Assembly: GCF_014673215.1 (NCBI RefSeq)
Contig: NZ_JACWMS010000003.1
Location: 248,001 to 312,000, forward strand
DNA from: Gordonia hankookensis
GTDB taxonomy: Bacteria > Actinomycetota > Actinomycetes > Mycobacteriales > Mycobacteriaceae
Length of the DNA stretch: 64,000 nucleotides
Direction: 5' to 3'
The translations under genes and the position numbers were made by a program. This document shows positions 19,269 through 28,866 of the stretch, piece by piece. How positions within the stretch are numbered: position 1 is the stretch's first letter; every line of letters starts with the position of its first letter. A model generated the notes under the pieces. That model had not been told where the DNA came from. It searched no databases and was given only the letters and a program-made list of their open reading frames with translations.

Positions 19269-19384
19269 TCGATCTCCCCCCGGACCGACGCCGCCACCCC
19301 GAGTTCGTCGGCGCGGGCCGCGCTGCTACACAATTGACGCAGTTCGCTATGTTAACCGCGAACAGGGCGGGGAGGATCCACCAG
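19269..19384. promoter_or_regulatory. divergent eccC/eccD intergenic region
   Basis: 116 bases between the divergent ESX-4 halves. An AT-richer island at about 19327-19355 contains TTGACG (19334) and TATGTT (19348), but their 8-base spacing cannot form one promoter; they may belong to separate divergent promoters. A clear ribosome-binding site (GGGAGG, about 19371) precedes eccD. No defined operator is seen. Confidence 0.4.
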
Positions 19385-20932
19385 ATGTCGACTCTGGATT
19401 CGCGAGGGATGACGACACCCTCGCCGGCGATGGGGCCGGGCGGCGAACGAGGCGGTGCGCGCACCGACGCAGGTATCGAGCCCGAATTGGTCAGGGTGTC
19501 GGTGTTGGGCGGGAACACGCAGTTGGATGTGGCTCTACCTGCAGGGTTACCCATTGCGGCACTGATTCCCGATCTCGTTGCCCAGGTCGACTCACGTAAT
19601 CCGGCACGTCGCGACTCCGACGATCCGGACGGCGAGGACGGTCGTCGGTACGACCGTCAGAACCGGTGGACGCTCGGCCTGGTCGGTCAGGAGCGGATCG
19701 CCCCGAACCGATCGTTGTCCGAGTCCGGGATACGCGACGGCGACCTGCTGGTCCTCCGCTCCACCCGGGCAGGCGACTCGCCGGCGCTGTTCGACGACGT
19801 CGTCGATGCCGTCGCTCGTTTGAATGAATCTCATTTCGCGAGTTGGTCGCCGCGGTCGGCCCGATACGCCGGTCATGTCGTCGCCGTCGCGGCCGCCATC
19901 ACCGCAGCCGTCGCACTCGGCGCCCACCGCTCGACCAGCGGCGCCCTGTGGATCGCCGGGCTCAGCGGCCTCGCCGCCGTCGGGCTGCTCACCGCGGGAA
20001 CGATCGTCGCTCGTCATTACCGCGACGAGGCGAGTGCCGCCGTTCTCGTCTCGTCCGCCATGCCACTGTTCTTTGTCACCGGCATGCTCCTCACCCCGGG
20101 ACATTTCGGGTCCGCACACCTGACACTGGGCTGCGCGGTCACGCTCGTCGCCGCCGTCGTCTCCTACCGCATCACCGCGGTCGGACCGGCCGTACACAGC
20201 GCGATCACCACCGCGGCCCTGCTCGCCGGATCGGGTTGTGGCGCAGAACTCTTGCTCGGCGCAACAGTGCCCGAGGTGGCGGCGGTACTGGCCGCCGTCG
20301 GCCTCCTCGTGATCGCTCTGGCGCCGCGCGCCACCATCATGCTGGCGAAGCTGCCACTCCCCCCGGTTCCCACCGCGGGAGCGGCGATCGACGCCGAGGA
20401 CATCGAGCCGAAGCCTGCGATCGAAGGGATCGGTGCGATCGGAGCGATGGCGTTGCCCAAGGCCGACGCCCTCGAGCGCCGGTCCTTTGTGGCCAACGCT
20501 TATCTGACCGGGATCGTCGCCGGGACCGCACTCGTCACCGCTGTGTCGGCCATCCTCGCGGCAGCTCCGCTTTCGGGATTCGACGCCAAGTCGACTGCCT
20601 ACGCCGCCATCATCGCGCTCGTTCTGTGTCTGCGCGGCCGGTCGCACAGCGACCTCGCACAGGCCGCTTTCCTGGTCGCCAGTGGGTCGCTCACCCTGAT
20701 CGCCGTGGTCACGGGTCTCGCATTCGGGGCCGACAACTGGTCGATCATCGCGTTCGCCGTGGCCATGCTGATGGTGGTCGCCGCGTTCGTCCTGGGCGTC
20801 GTCGCGCCGAACCAGGAGTTCTCGCCGGTCATGCGGCGCACCGCCGAGATCATCGAGTACATCCTCGTCGCTGTGATCGTGCCTCTCCTGCTGTGGATTC
20901 TTGACCTGTACCGGATCGTCCGGGAGATCTGA
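19385..20932 (+). CDS. eccD: type VII secretion integral membrane protein EccD (ESX-4)
   Basis: 515 residues. An N-terminal ubiquitin-like cytosolic domain (about 28-125: LVRVSVLGGNTQLDVALPAG) is followed by about eleven hydrophobic helices ending at WILDLYRIVREI. EccD forms the channel scaffold of the ESX membrane complex. Start chosen at ATG 19385, nine bases after GGAGG; an ATG at 19409 would also leave the domain intact. mycP follows after 1 base. The ubiquitin-like domain contains an acidic insertion (SDDPDGEDGRRYD) around residues 80-95. Confidence 0.94.
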   Translation: MSTLDSRGMTTPSPAMGPGGERGGARTDAGIEPELVRVSVLGGNTQLDVALPAGLPIAALIPDLVAQVDSRNPARRDSDDPDGEDGRRYDRQNRWTLGLVGQERIAPNRSLSESGIRDGDLLVLRSTRAGDSPALFDDVVDAVARLNESHFASWSPRSARYAGHVVAVAAAITAAVALGAHRSTSGALWIAGLSGLAAVGLLTAGTIVARHYRDEASAAVLVSSAMPLFFVTGMLLTPGHFGSAHLTLGCAVTLVAAVVSYRITAVGPAVHSAITTAALLAGSGCGAELLLGATVPEVAAVLAAVGLLVIALAPRATIMLAKLPLPPVPTAGAAIDAEDIEPKPAIEGIGAIGAMALPKADALERRSFVANAYLTGIVAGTALVTAVSAILAAAPLSGFDAKSTAYAAIIALVLCLRGRSHSDLAQAAFLVASGSLTLIAVVTGLAFGADNWSIIAFAVAMLMVVAAFVLGVVAPNQEFSPVMRRTAEIIEYILVAVIVPLLLWILDLYRIVREI

Positions 20933-20933
20933 C

Positions 20934-22373
20934 GTGCGCCGGCTGGGTCGTTCGGCCCGAACCCGGCGCCGGCGCACACCGGCCTCCGGACTCCACAGAT
21001 GCGCCGCCCTGATCACCGGCCTCACGGTGGTCGCCGTGTTCGGGGGCTCACCCGCTGCCGCGATGACACCCCCGACGATCGACCCCGGAGCGCTGGTGCG
21101 CTCGGCGCCGACAGCGCCGCCCGAGACGACCGAGCAACGCACCCTCTGCGCGAAGCCGTTGGCGACCGGCCGTCACGACAATTCGAAACCCACTGCCGCG
21201 CAATCGATGATGAACCTTCCGGACGCGTGGCGGTTCAGCCGGGGTAAGGGACAGAGAGTCGCCGTCATCGACACCGGGATCACTCCACACCCCCGTCTTG
21301 GTCGCGTTCAGGCGGGCGGCGACTACGTGTCGTCGGGCAACGGGCTCGTCGATTGCGATGCGCACGGCACGCTGGTGGCAGGCATCATCGCCGCGGCACC
21401 GAGCAGCAACGATGCGTTCGCCGGTGTCGCTCCGGATGCCTCACTGATATCGATCCGGCAGTCGAGTGGCGCATACTCCGCGAAAGACCGCAGGTCCGAC
21501 GACTCGGATCCCACCATCGGGTCCGGGTACGGGTCCGTCCGCACACTGGCCAGCGCGGTGGTTCGGGCCGTCGACCTCGGCGCCACCGTCATCAACATCT
21601 CCGAGGTCGCGTGCGCTTCCGCCGGGGCCCGGCTCAACGACAGGTCACTCGGCGCCGCGGTCAAGTACGCATACGACCGCAACGTCGTCGTGGTGGTCGC
21701 CGCAGGCAACCTGTCGCAGAACTCCGGATGTCAGCACCAGAATCCGGCCCCTGCCGCCGGCGACACCGACGGCTGGGGATCGGTGTCCACCGTCGCGAGT
21801 CCGGCGTGGTTCTCGCCGTATGTGCTGGCAGTCGGCTCGGTGGACGCCGGTACCGGCGCGCCGAGCGGCTTCAGTCTGCATGGTCCCTGGGTGAGCGTGG
21901 CCGCGCCGGGCACCGACATCGTCAGTCTCGACAGCACCCGCGGATCGTCGAGACTCGTCGATGCGCAGCAGGGCCAGGACGGGCCGATCCCGATCGCGGG
22001 CACGAGTTTCGCGACCCCGTACGTGGCGGGCGCGGTCGCACTGGTCCGGGCCCGGTTCCCCCGGCTTCGCCCCGCCGAGGTCATGGCGCGCATCACGCGG
22101 ACCGCCCACGCCCCCGGCACCGGGCACGACACCGAGATCGGCTACGGGGTCATCGATCCGGTGGCGGCCCTGACCAGCGAGATCCCGGACGGCCTGCCGA
22201 ATCCCATGGAGGCGAAGGCGATCGCCGCTCCGAGCCCACAGCCGGCCGTCGATCACACCGCCCGCGACGTCGCGCTCGTCGGTGCCGGGCTCTGTGCCGC
22301 GGTGATCGCGGTGGTGCTGGCAGTGGCGCTGCCGCATCGTCGGGTGCGACGCCTCGACCCGGACGAGTACTAG
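20934..22373 (+). CDS. mycP: mycosin, type VII secretion S8 serine protease (ESX-4)
   Basis: 479-residue subtilisin-like membrane-anchored protease that stabilises ESX complexes. Catalytic triad: Asp113 in VAVIDTGITPH, His144 in DAHGTLVAG, Ser358 in AGTSFATPYVAG. An N-terminal signal sequence (about 20-45) and a C-terminal helix (about 443-465, ALVGAGLCAAVIAVVLAVAL) ending in a short basic tail fit the mycosin layout. The GTG start at 20934 lies one base after the eccD stop. The gene ends 15 bases before the convergent ispH; the expected eccB neighbour is absent. Confidence 0.94.
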   Translation: MRRLGRSARTRRRRTPASGLHRCAALITGLTVVAVFGGSPAAAMTPPTIDPGALVRSAPTAPPETTEQRTLCAKPLATGRHDNSKPTAAQSMMNLPDAWRFSRGKGQRVAVIDTGITPHPRLGRVQAGGDYVSSGNGLVDCDAHGTLVAGIIAAAPSSNDAFAGVAPDASLISIRQSSGAYSAKDRRSDDSDPTIGSGYGSVRTLASAVVRAVDLGATVINISEVACASAGARLNDRSLGAAVKYAYDRNVVVVVAAGNLSQNSGCQHQNPAPAAGDTDGWGSVSTVASPAWFSPYVLAVGSVDAGTGAPSGFSLHGPWVSVAAPGTDIVSLDSTRGSSRLVDAQQGQDGPIPIAGTSFATPYVAGAVALVRARFPRLRPAEVMARITRTAHAPGTGHDTEIGYGVIDPVAALTSEIPDGLPNPMEAKAIAAPSPQPAVDHTARDVALVGAGLCAAVIAVVLAVALPHRRVRRLDPDEY

Positions 22374-22388
22374 CCGATCAGGTCCGGT

Positions 22389-23342
22389 TCACTTCGCCGT
22401 GCGCGCGGGCCGCAGCTCGCGCGGCAATGCGAAGGTCAGCGTCTCGTTCGCGGTGTTGACGGTGTCCACCGAGTCGTACCCGTGCTCGGCGAGAAGATCG
22501 AGGACGCCGCGCACGAGGACCTCGGGCACCGACGCGCCAGAGGTGACACCGACCGTCGTGACGCCGGCCAACCATGACTCGTCGATGTCACGCGCGTAGT
22601 CGACGAGGTACGACGCGGCCGCCCCGTTCTGCAGGGCCACCTCCACCAGGCGCTGAGAGTTCGACGAGTTCTGCGAACCCACCACGATCACGAGATCACA
22701 TTGGGGCGCCATCGCCTTGACCGCGACCTGCCGATTCTGCGTGGCGTAGCAGATGTCGTCGCTCGGCGGGTCCTCGAGCAGCGGGAACTTCTCGCGCAGC
22801 CGCTTGACGGTCTCCATCGTCTCGTCCACCGAGAGCGTCGTCTGCGACAGCCAGATGACCTTCGATTCGTCACGCACCTCGACGTCGTCGACGTGATCGG
22901 GGCCGTCCACGAGCTGGATGTGCTCAGGGGCCTCGCCTGCGGTGCCCTCGACCTCCTCATGACCCTCGTGGCCGATGAGGAGGATGTCGTAGTCGTCCCG
23001 GGCGAACCGCTTGGCCTCCTGATGCACCTTGGTGACCAGGGGGCAGGTGGCGTCGATCGTCCTCAGGCTGCGCTCGGCCGCGGTCCGGTGGACCTCCGGC
23101 GACACACCATGCGCCGAGAACACGACGATCGCACCTTCGGGTACCTCGTCGGTCTCGCCCACGAACACCGCCCCGCGATCGGTCAATGTCTCGACGACGT
23201 GGCGGTTGTGCACGATCTCCTTGCGGACGAACACAGGGGCGCCGTGCTTGTCCAGAGCGCGCTCCACGGTCTCGACGGCACGATCCACTCCGGCGCAGTA
23301 GCCACGCGGTTCTGCCAACAGGACACGCTTGCGATCAACCAT
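22389..23342 (-). CDS. ispH: 4-hydroxy-3-methylbut-2-enyl diphosphate reductase
   Basis: Last enzyme of the non-mevalonate isoprenoid pathway, making IPP and DMAPP. The three iron-sulfur cysteines are in [24 protein letters not shown] and [12 protein letters not shown]; His residues in [10 protein letters not shown] and [13 protein letters not shown] are present. 317 residues from ATG 23342, where the protein starts [12 protein letters not shown]. The longer upstream frame has no family match. This is the first gene of the block that resembles Rv1110 downwards in M. tuberculosis. Confidence 0.96.
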   Translation of the reverse strand: MVDRKRVLLAEPRGYCAGVDRAVETVERALDKHGAPVFVRKEIVHNRHVVETLTDRGAVFVGETDEVPEGAIVVFSAHGVSPEVHRTAAERSLRTIDATCPLVTKVHQEAKRFARDDYDILLIGHEGHEEVEGTAGEAPEHIQLVDGPDHVDDVEVRDESKVIWLSQTTLSVDETMETVKRLREKFPLLEDPPSDDICYATQNRQVAVKAMAPQCDLVIVVGSQNSSNSQRLVEVALQNGAAASYLVDYARDIDESWLAGVTTVGVTSGASVPEVLVRGVLDLLAEHGYDSVDTVNTANETLTFALPRELRPARTAK

Positions 23343-23446
23343 GCCGTCCAGCCTACGGGCTGTCGCCGTCCGTCTGTGCCCGGCGCAGGATCGGCCCGGC
23401 ATGTCCCGGGGTGGATCAGTACCCCGTCGAATGGCAGAGTGTGGTC

Positions 23447-24286
23447 ATGGTTCGCGCACCGTATCCGGCCCGCATCGCCGCCGGTCTCGTCGTCACCGCG
23501 ATCGAGGAGACCCGAAAGCTGCCCGCTCTGGTGGTCACCCTGCCCATGACTGCGGTCAGCCAGACGTTGCAGGCGGGTATGCGGGTACAGCAGAACATCG
23601 CCGAGCTCGCCATCAAGGGCGACCTCGCGCTCGAGACGCTGTTCGACAAGCCATCCGACCAGCCCGAGTGGGCACGGTTCGACGACGATGACGACGCGAT
23701 CGACGCCGAGGCCGACCGGACACCCATCGAGAGCCGCGACGGCGCGGGCACCCCGAGCACTCCTGTGTCCGAAAACACATCGACCGACATCGGGTCATCC
23801 GACGCCGCAGATGCGCCCACCCGCTCACCCGCGGCCACGAAGACGCCCGCCGAGAAGCCTGCGGCGAAGAAGGCTCCGGCAAAGAACGCTGCGGCAAACA
23901 AGGTTCCGGCTAAGAAAGCCCCGGCGAAGAAGGCTGCGACCACGAACTCCGCGTCCCCCGGCGACGCGGCCGGCGCCGACCCGGCGGCGGGTCGATTCGC
24001 CCTCTACAGCGCTCCCCCCGATGGAGTCGTGAACGCAGACGCCGACAAGGACGGCGCGACCAAGGCCGCACCGGCGTTCGACGGCCCGGTTCCCGAGATC
24101 GTCGAGTACATCGAATACGAGAACCTGACCCTCGCCCAGCTGCGCGCCAAACTGCGCAGCGTCGGGGTCGACGAACTCGAGCAACTCGCGGCGTACGAGA
24201 AGGCGACCAGGGCGCGTGCGCCGTTCGTCACCATGATCGACAATCGCATCGCCTCGCAGAACAGCAAGCGGCAACAGACCACGTGA
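23447..24286 (+). CDS. lipid-droplet-associated protein (Rv1109c-like)
   Basis: 279 residues. An amphipathic N-terminal helix region ([20 protein letters not shown]) with [20 protein letters not shown] matches the lipid-droplet protein family named after Rv1109c. A long acidic then Lys/Ala/Pro-rich linker follows (about 80-170), with repeats such as [20 protein letters not shown] that resemble the basic tail of heparin-binding hemagglutinin. The C-terminal 70 residues ([20 protein letters not shown]) look like a small helical domain. ATG 23447 is chosen; its ribosome-binding site is weak. It is coupled to xseA by a GTGA overlap. Role in triacylglycerol storage is inferred from the family. Confidence 0.8.
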   Translation: MVRAPYPARIAAGLVVTAIEETRKLPALVVTLPMTAVSQTLQAGMRVQQNIAELAIKGDLALETLFDKPSDQPEWARFDDDDDAIDAEADRTPIESRDGAGTPSTPVSENTSTDIGSSDAADAPTRSPAATKTPAEKPAAKKAPAKNAAANKVPAKKAPAKKAATTNSASPGDAAGADPAAGRFALYSAPPDGVVNADADKDGATKAAPAFDGPVPEIVEYIEYENLTLAQLRAKLRSVGVDELEQLAAYEKATRARAPFVTMIDNRIASQNSKRQQTT

Positions 24287-25536
24287 CATCAGACCAGGCG
24301 AACACGGGGGCGCAGTCGAACTCCGCCGAACACCCGTGGCCGGTACGGACCGTCAACACCAAGATCGCCGACTGGATTCACCGGCTGGGCCAGATCTGGG
24401 TCGAGGGCCAGGTGACCCAGATCAACCGCAGGCCCGGCACCCGGGTCGCCTTCCTCACCCTGCGTGACCCGGCCGCAGACATCTCGATCTCGGTGACCTG
24501 CAGCCCCGACCTGCTCATGCGGACCGAGGTGCCGCTCGCCGAGGGCAGCCACGTGGTGGTCCTGGGTCGGCCGACGTACTTCACCGGTCGTGGCACGGTG
24601 TCGCTCCGGGTCACCGACATCCGCCCGGTCGGCGTGGGCGAACTACTGCTCCGGATCGAACGATTGCGGCAACTGCTGGCCGCGGAGGGCATTTTCGACA
24701 GTCGCCTGAAACGGCCACTCCCGTTCCTGCCGAGAGCGGTCGGCCTGATCAGCGGTCGGTCCAGCGCCGCCCAGCGGGACGTCGTGGCGGTGGCGGGCAC
24801 TCGCTGGCCCGCGGTGCGTTTCGAGGTGCGCGATGCCCCGGTCCAAGGGCCGACCGCGGTGCCGCGGATCCTCGGCCATCTCGCCGATCTCGACGCCGAT
24901 CCCGACGTCGAGGTCATCATCATCGCCCGAGGTGGCGGGAGCGTCGAAGACCTCCTCCCCTTCTCCGACGAGGCCCTGCTGCGCGCGGTGTCCGCCTGCC
25001 GTACGCCGGTGATCAGCGCGATCGGGCACGAACCCGACGCACCGTTGCTCGACCTGGTCGCCGACGTGCGCGCAGCGACCCCGACAGATGCCGCCAAGCG
25101 TGTCGTACCCGATGTCGCGGCCGAGTTGGCCGGCGTCGCCGAGATGCGGCGGCGCAGCGCACACGCCCTGCGTAACTGGGTGCGACGGGAGGCGCACGTC
25201 GTCGACGGGCTGTGTGCCCGACCGGTGCTGGCGAGGCCGTTCACCATGATCGACGCCCACGCCGAGCAGATCGACCGGATGCGACGCGACATCCGGCGCG
25301 ACATCCGGCGTCGCATCGATGCCGAGGACCGTCGCCGCGAACATCTGTCGGCCCGGTTGGGCACACTGGGCCCCGCACAGACACTCGCCCGCGGCTATGC
25401 CGTGGTGCAGCGCACCGACGTCGATCCTGCCCATGTGGTTGGCACCGTCGCCGACATGCCCAGTGGTGCGCGGCTGCGGATCCGGGTGGCCGACGGTGCT
25501 GCGACGGCACGCGTGACCGAAGGAGAGCAAGCGTGA
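24283..25536 (+). CDS. xseA: exodeoxyribonuclease VII large subunit
   Basis: 417 residues. An N-terminal OB-fold ([40 protein letters not shown]) is followed by the nuclease domain with [59 protein letters not shown] and the basic helical arm. The C-terminal motif [11 protein letters not shown] is present. With XseB it degrades single-stranded DNA and takes part in mismatch and crosslink repair. GTG start at 24283; stop overlaps xseB. Confidence 0.96.
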   Translation: MTSDQANTGAQSNSAEHPWPVRTVNTKIADWIHRLGQIWVEGQVTQINRRPGTRVAFLTLRDPAADISISVTCSPDLLMRTEVPLAEGSHVVVLGRPTYFTGRGTVSLRVTDIRPVGVGELLLRIERLRQLLAAEGIFDSRLKRPLPFLPRAVGLISGRSSAAQRDVVAVAGTRWPAVRFEVRDAPVQGPTAVPRILGHLADLDADPDVEVIIIARGGGSVEDLLPFSDEALLRAVSACRTPVISAIGHEPDAPLLDLVADVRAATPTDAAKRVVPDVAAELAGVAEMRRRSAHALRNWVRREAHVVDGLCARPVLARPFTMIDAHAEQIDRMRRDIRRDIRRRIDAEDRRREHLSARLGTLGPAQTLARGYAVVQRTDVDPAHVVGTVADMPSGARLRIRVADGAATARVTEGEQA

Positions 25537-25793
25537 ACGGGGATGCGGACCAAGAGAATCCGGGAGTCGACGACGGGGACTGGACCCCGGTCGAGGAGCT
25601 CGGTTACGAAGAGGCTCGCGACGAACTCGTCGATGTGGTGGCCACGCTCGAACACGGTGGCCTGGACCTCGACGCCTCACTTGCGCTCTGGGAGCGCGGC
25701 GAGGCGCTCGCCGCGCGGTGCGAGGAACATCTGGCCGGTGCCCGGGACCGGATCGAGTCCGCCCTCGCCGAGAGCGATGCCGACGACGACTGA
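25533..25793 (+). CDS. xseB: exodeoxyribonuclease VII small subunit
   Basis: 86 residues. The XseB core [20 protein letters not shown] and [20 protein letters not shown] is clear, with a short acidic N-terminal extension. The GTG start at 25533 overlaps the xseA stop and has AGGAGA 6 bases upstream. Longer frames in this register read through xseA and are shadows. A 40-base gap separates it from a convergent DUF4245 gene. Confidence 0.95.
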   Translation: MNGDADQENPGVDDGDWTPVEELGYEEARDELVDVVATLEHGGLDLDASLALWERGEALAARCEEHLAGARDRIESALAESDADDD

Positions 25794-25833
25794 GACGTCG
25801 ATCGGCGCCCATCGATCGGATCGACCGATCGAG

Positions 25834-26400
25834 TCAGGCCCCGCTCGGTAGTGGTTGCTGTGCGAGCACGGCAGTGGCGATCTCGGTCATGTCGTCATCG
25901 GGTCCGCGGGACAGGACGGCGATCCGGACGTCCCCGAGATCGGTGATCCAGAACTTCTTCTCGTCCGGTGTCGAGTACGTGACCCATTCCCGTCCGCCTG
26001 CCTGCCGGGTACCGGTCCCCAGCGCCTCACCACCCCCGAGATGGACGACCAGGTCCTCCTCTTTGGCGTCGGTCTGGCTGAGCTGCACATACGCCCCCAC
26101 ATCGGAGATCCATCCGACGTTGCTCACACGGGTCCCGCCCACCGCCTGGGTCGATCCCGAGTTCGGCTTCCAGCCGGCCGGGGTGGCCGGCTCACGGATC
26201 GGGAAGGGGAGATCGCGGGCATCTGCCTGCAGGGCGGCCGACACGTCGAAGCCGGGTGTCTTGTCGTCGGACGCCTGACCCGAGAGCCCGACCGAGCAAT
26301 TGCCCGACGCGATCGCGACGATCGCGCAGATGACCAGCAGCGGGATCAACGACCAGATCATGTCCTTGCTGCTGTGCAGGATGCGGGGTTTGGCGGCCAT
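25834..26400 (-). CDS. DUF4245 single-pass membrane protein (Rv1100-like)
   Basis: 188 residues: a short cytosolic N-terminus (MAAKPRILHSSKDMIWS), one membrane helix (about 16-34) and an extracytoplasmic domain with PATPAGWKPNSGSTQAVGG and VTYSTPDEKKFWITDLGD. This matches DUF4245 in mycobacteria and relatives, found next to glpX. No catalytic motif is known. Start at ATG 26400, since the longer frame upstream lacks a hydrophobic context. Function unknown; a cell-envelope role is likely from topology. Confidence 0.85.
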   Translation of the reverse strand: MAAKPRILHSSKDMIWSLIPLLVICAIVAIASGNCSVGLSGQASDDKTPGFDVSAALQADARDLPFPIREPATPAGWKPNSGSTQAVGGTRVSNVGWISDVGAYVQLSQTDAKEEDLVVHLGGGEALGTGTRQAGGREWVTYSTPDEKKFWITDLGDVRIAVLSRGPDDDMTEIATAVLAQQPLPSGA

Positions 26401-26502
26401 CACACGAGTATCCCAAGGTCCGTCGCGTGACCCGACGGCGCCTACCCGCCTGCTGGGGCGCAAACCCTGTTCAACACGCGCCCGAGCCTGTTGAGTGGTC
26501 CC

Positions 26503-27990
26503 ATGGGACGCCTCGGACGCTCGGTATCAGCCCTGTGCCTCGTGATGCTGCTCGTCGTAGGCCTATCCGGCTGTGGCGGCGATTCGTCGACGGGCATCGA
26601 GGGCATCCGCGACTCCGGAGTCCTGCGGGTGGGCACCGAGGGGACGTACTCGCCGTTCAGCTACCACGATCCGACCACGGGCAAGCTCGCCGGATACGAC
26701 GTCGACGTCGCGAACGCGGTCGCCGACAAGCTCGGCGTACGCGCCGAGTTCGTCGAGACACCATGGGACTCGATCTTCGCGGCGTTGGGCGCCGACCGAT
26801 TCGACGTGGTCGCCAACCAGGTGACGATCACACCGGAACGGCAGGCGAAATACGACCTGTCCGAACCGTATTCGGTCGGTGAAGGCGTGATCGTCACCCG
26901 CGCCGACGACTCCTCCATCCGGTCGCTCGCCGACCTGAGCGGCAAGGTCACCGCCCAGTCCTCCACCAGCAACTGGGCCCAGGTCGCCCGGGACGCAGGG
27001 GCCCGCGTCGAGTCCGTCGAGGGGTTCACACAGGCGATCAAACTGCTGAACCAGGGCCGCGTGCAGGCCACGGTGAACGACAGCATCGCCGTCTACGCGT
27101 ATCTGGCCGAGACCGGCGACACCAGCGTCAAGATCTCCGCGAAGACCGGCGACACCAGCGAGCAGGCGTTCGCCGCCCGCAAGGACAGCCGGATCGTCGG
27201 CGACATCAACAAGGCGCTGGACGAACTCAAAGCCGACGGAACCCTCAGCCGGATCTCGCAGAAGTACCTGAAAGCCGATGCGAGCGGCGCCCCGGCGGCC
27301 GCATCGTCGGGCGACGATGCGGCCTCCCGCAGCACCTGGCAGCTGATCGCCGACAATCTGTGGCCGATGGCTCGGGCCACCATCACCATGACCATCCCGC
27401 TGGCCGCGATCAGCTTCGTGATCGGACTGGTCATCGCGCTGGCGGTGGCACTGGCCAGACTCTCCACCAAGAAGGCGGTCTCGTGGATCGCGCGCGCCTA
27501 CATCTCGGTGATCCGCGGAACGCCGCTGCTCGTCCAGTTGTTCATCATCTTCTACGCCCTGCCCGAACTCGGGGTGAGCGTGCCACCCTTCCCGGCCGCG
27601 GTGGTCGCGTTCTCGCTGAACGTCGGAGGCTATGCCGCCGAGATCATCCGCAGTGCGATCCTGTCGGTGCCCAGGGGACAGACCGAGGCCGCTCAGACCA
27701 TCGGCATGGACTATGCGACCACCCTGCGTCGCATCGTGTTGCCCCAGGCCGCCCGCAACGCCGTGCCGGGTCTGTCGAACACGCTGATCTCGCTCGTGAA
27801 GGACACCTCGCTGGCATCGACCATCCTGGTGACCGAACTGCTCCGGGTCGCCCAGATCGCGGCCGCACCCACCTTCGAGTTCTTCGCCCTCTACACGACG
27901 GCGGCGGTCTACTACTGGATCGTCTGCGTCGTGCTGTCCGGTCTCCAGGGCCGGCTCGAGAATCATCTGGGAAGGTTCGTGACGACATGA
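26503..27990 (+). CDS. polar amino-acid ABC transporter, fused substrate-binding protein and permease
   Basis: 495 residues in one chain. A lipoprotein signal ends in LSGCGG (Cys24). A periplasmic-binding domain (about 35-250) has VLRVGTEGTYSPFSYHD and GYDVDVANAVADKLGV. A His/Glu/Gln-type permease domain (about 285-490) follows, with ISVIRGTPLLVQLFIIFYAL and the EAA-like SVPRGQTEAAQTIGMDY. The fusion means the binding domain is anchored both by lipid and by the permease. Its ATPase follows with an ATGA overlap. Start may also be a TTG at 26491. Specific amino acid not predictable; glutamine or another polar residue is likely. Confidence 0.92.
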   Translation: MGRLGRSVSALCLVMLLVVGLSGCGGDSSTGIEGIRDSGVLRVGTEGTYSPFSYHDPTTGKLAGYDVDVANAVADKLGVRAEFVETPWDSIFAALGADRFDVVANQVTITPERQAKYDLSEPYSVGEGVIVTRADDSSIRSLADLSGKVTAQSSTSNWAQVARDAGARVESVEGFTQAIKLLNQGRVQATVNDSIAVYAYLAETGDTSVKISAKTGDTSEQAFAARKDSRIVGDINKALDELKADGTLSRISQKYLKADASGAPAAASSGDDAASRSTWQLIADNLWPMARATITMTIPLAAISFVIGLVIALAVALARLSTKKAVSWIARAYISVIRGTPLLVQLFIIFYALPELGVSVPPFPAAVVAFSLNVGGYAAEIIRSAILSVPRGQTEAAQTIGMDYATTLRRIVLPQAARNAVPGLSNTLISLVKDTSLASTILVTELLRVAQIAAAPTFEFFALYTTAAVYYWIVCVVLSGLQGRLENHLGRFVTT

Positions 27991-28781
27991 CCGACAACCC
28001 CATCGTCCCGTCCCCGCCCATCGGCGACGACGGCACCCTGATCGACGTCGACGGACTCCGCAAGTCCTTCGGCGACAACGAGGTCCTCAAGGGCATCGAC
28101 TTCTCGGTCCCGGCCGGGAGTGTGACCGTGATCCTGGGCCCGTCCGGCTCGGGCAAGACCACCATCCTGCGGTCCCTCAATGCGCTCGACCGGCCGGATT
28201 CCGGCATCGTCCGCGTCGCCGACGTCACCATCGACTTCGGCGGCCCGTACGGCAAGGCCGACATCGCCCGATATCGCAGGCAGAGCGCGATGGTCTTCCA
28301 GAACCACAATCTGTTCCCGCACAAGACCGTGCTGGAGAACATCATCGAGGGGCCGGTCATCGTGCAGAAGCGCCCGCGCGCCGATGCGGTGGCCGAGGCG
28401 GAGCGGCTTCTCGCCGACGTCGGACTCACCGGCAAGAGAGACGATCACCCCGACCAGCTGTCGGGAGGACAGCAACAACGTGTCGGCATCGTCCGGGCGC
28501 TCGCGCTCCAACCCAAGGTGATGCTCTTCGACGAACCGACGTCGGCCCTCGATCCCGAGCTCGTCGGCGACGTGTTGAAGGTCCTCAAGGATCTCGCGGC
28601 CCAGGGGTGGACGATGGTGGTGGTCACCCACGAGATCCGGTTCGCCCGGCAGGTCGCCGATCAGGTCATCTTCGTCGACGACGGTGTGGTGTGCGAGCGC
28701 GGAACCGCCGCGCAGGTGATCGATGAGCCGGCCGAGGACCGGACGCGCCAATTTCTGCGCCGACTGCTCGATCCCCTCTGA
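27987..28781 (+). CDS. amino-acid ABC transporter ATP-binding protein
   Basis: 264-residue GlnQ/HisP-type ATPase. Walker [16 protein letters not shown]-loop [10 protein letters not shown], signature [15 protein letters not shown], Walker [14 protein letters not shown]-loop [10 protein letters not shown]. It energises the fused binding-protein/permease encoded just upstream, with which it overlaps by 4 bases. A family-typical [18 protein letters not shown] segment is present. No dedicated regulator is adjacent. Confidence 0.94.
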   Translation: MTDNPIVPSPPIGDDGTLIDVDGLRKSFGDNEVLKGIDFSVPAGSVTVILGPSGSGKTTILRSLNALDRPDSGIVRVADVTIDFGGPYGKADIARYRRQSAMVFQNHNLFPHKTVLENIIEGPVIVQKRPRADAVAEAERLLADVGLTGKRDDHPDQLSGGQQQRVGIVRALALQPKVMLFDEPTSALDPELVGDVLKVLKDLAAQGWTMVVVTHEIRFARQVADQVIFVDDGVVCERGTAAQVIDEPAEDRTRQFLRRLLDPL

Positions 28782-28866
28782 CCCGGCTGATCAAACGCTC
28801 GGTGTGACATGCAAGGATGAGAACCACTTGCCGCATTGTCATCGCTGCCACGCCGAGGAGTCCGAC

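Noticed and set aside
19334..19353. TTGACG and TATGTT as one promoter for eccD
   Set aside because: The spacing is only 8 bases; a sigma-A promoter needs about 17.
23860..23945. Short DNA repeats that might suggest CRISPR or a tandem-repeat element
   Set aside because: They encode A-K-K-A-P units in the lipid-droplet protein, vary in length and lack spacers; no CRISPR array or cas gene is in the window.
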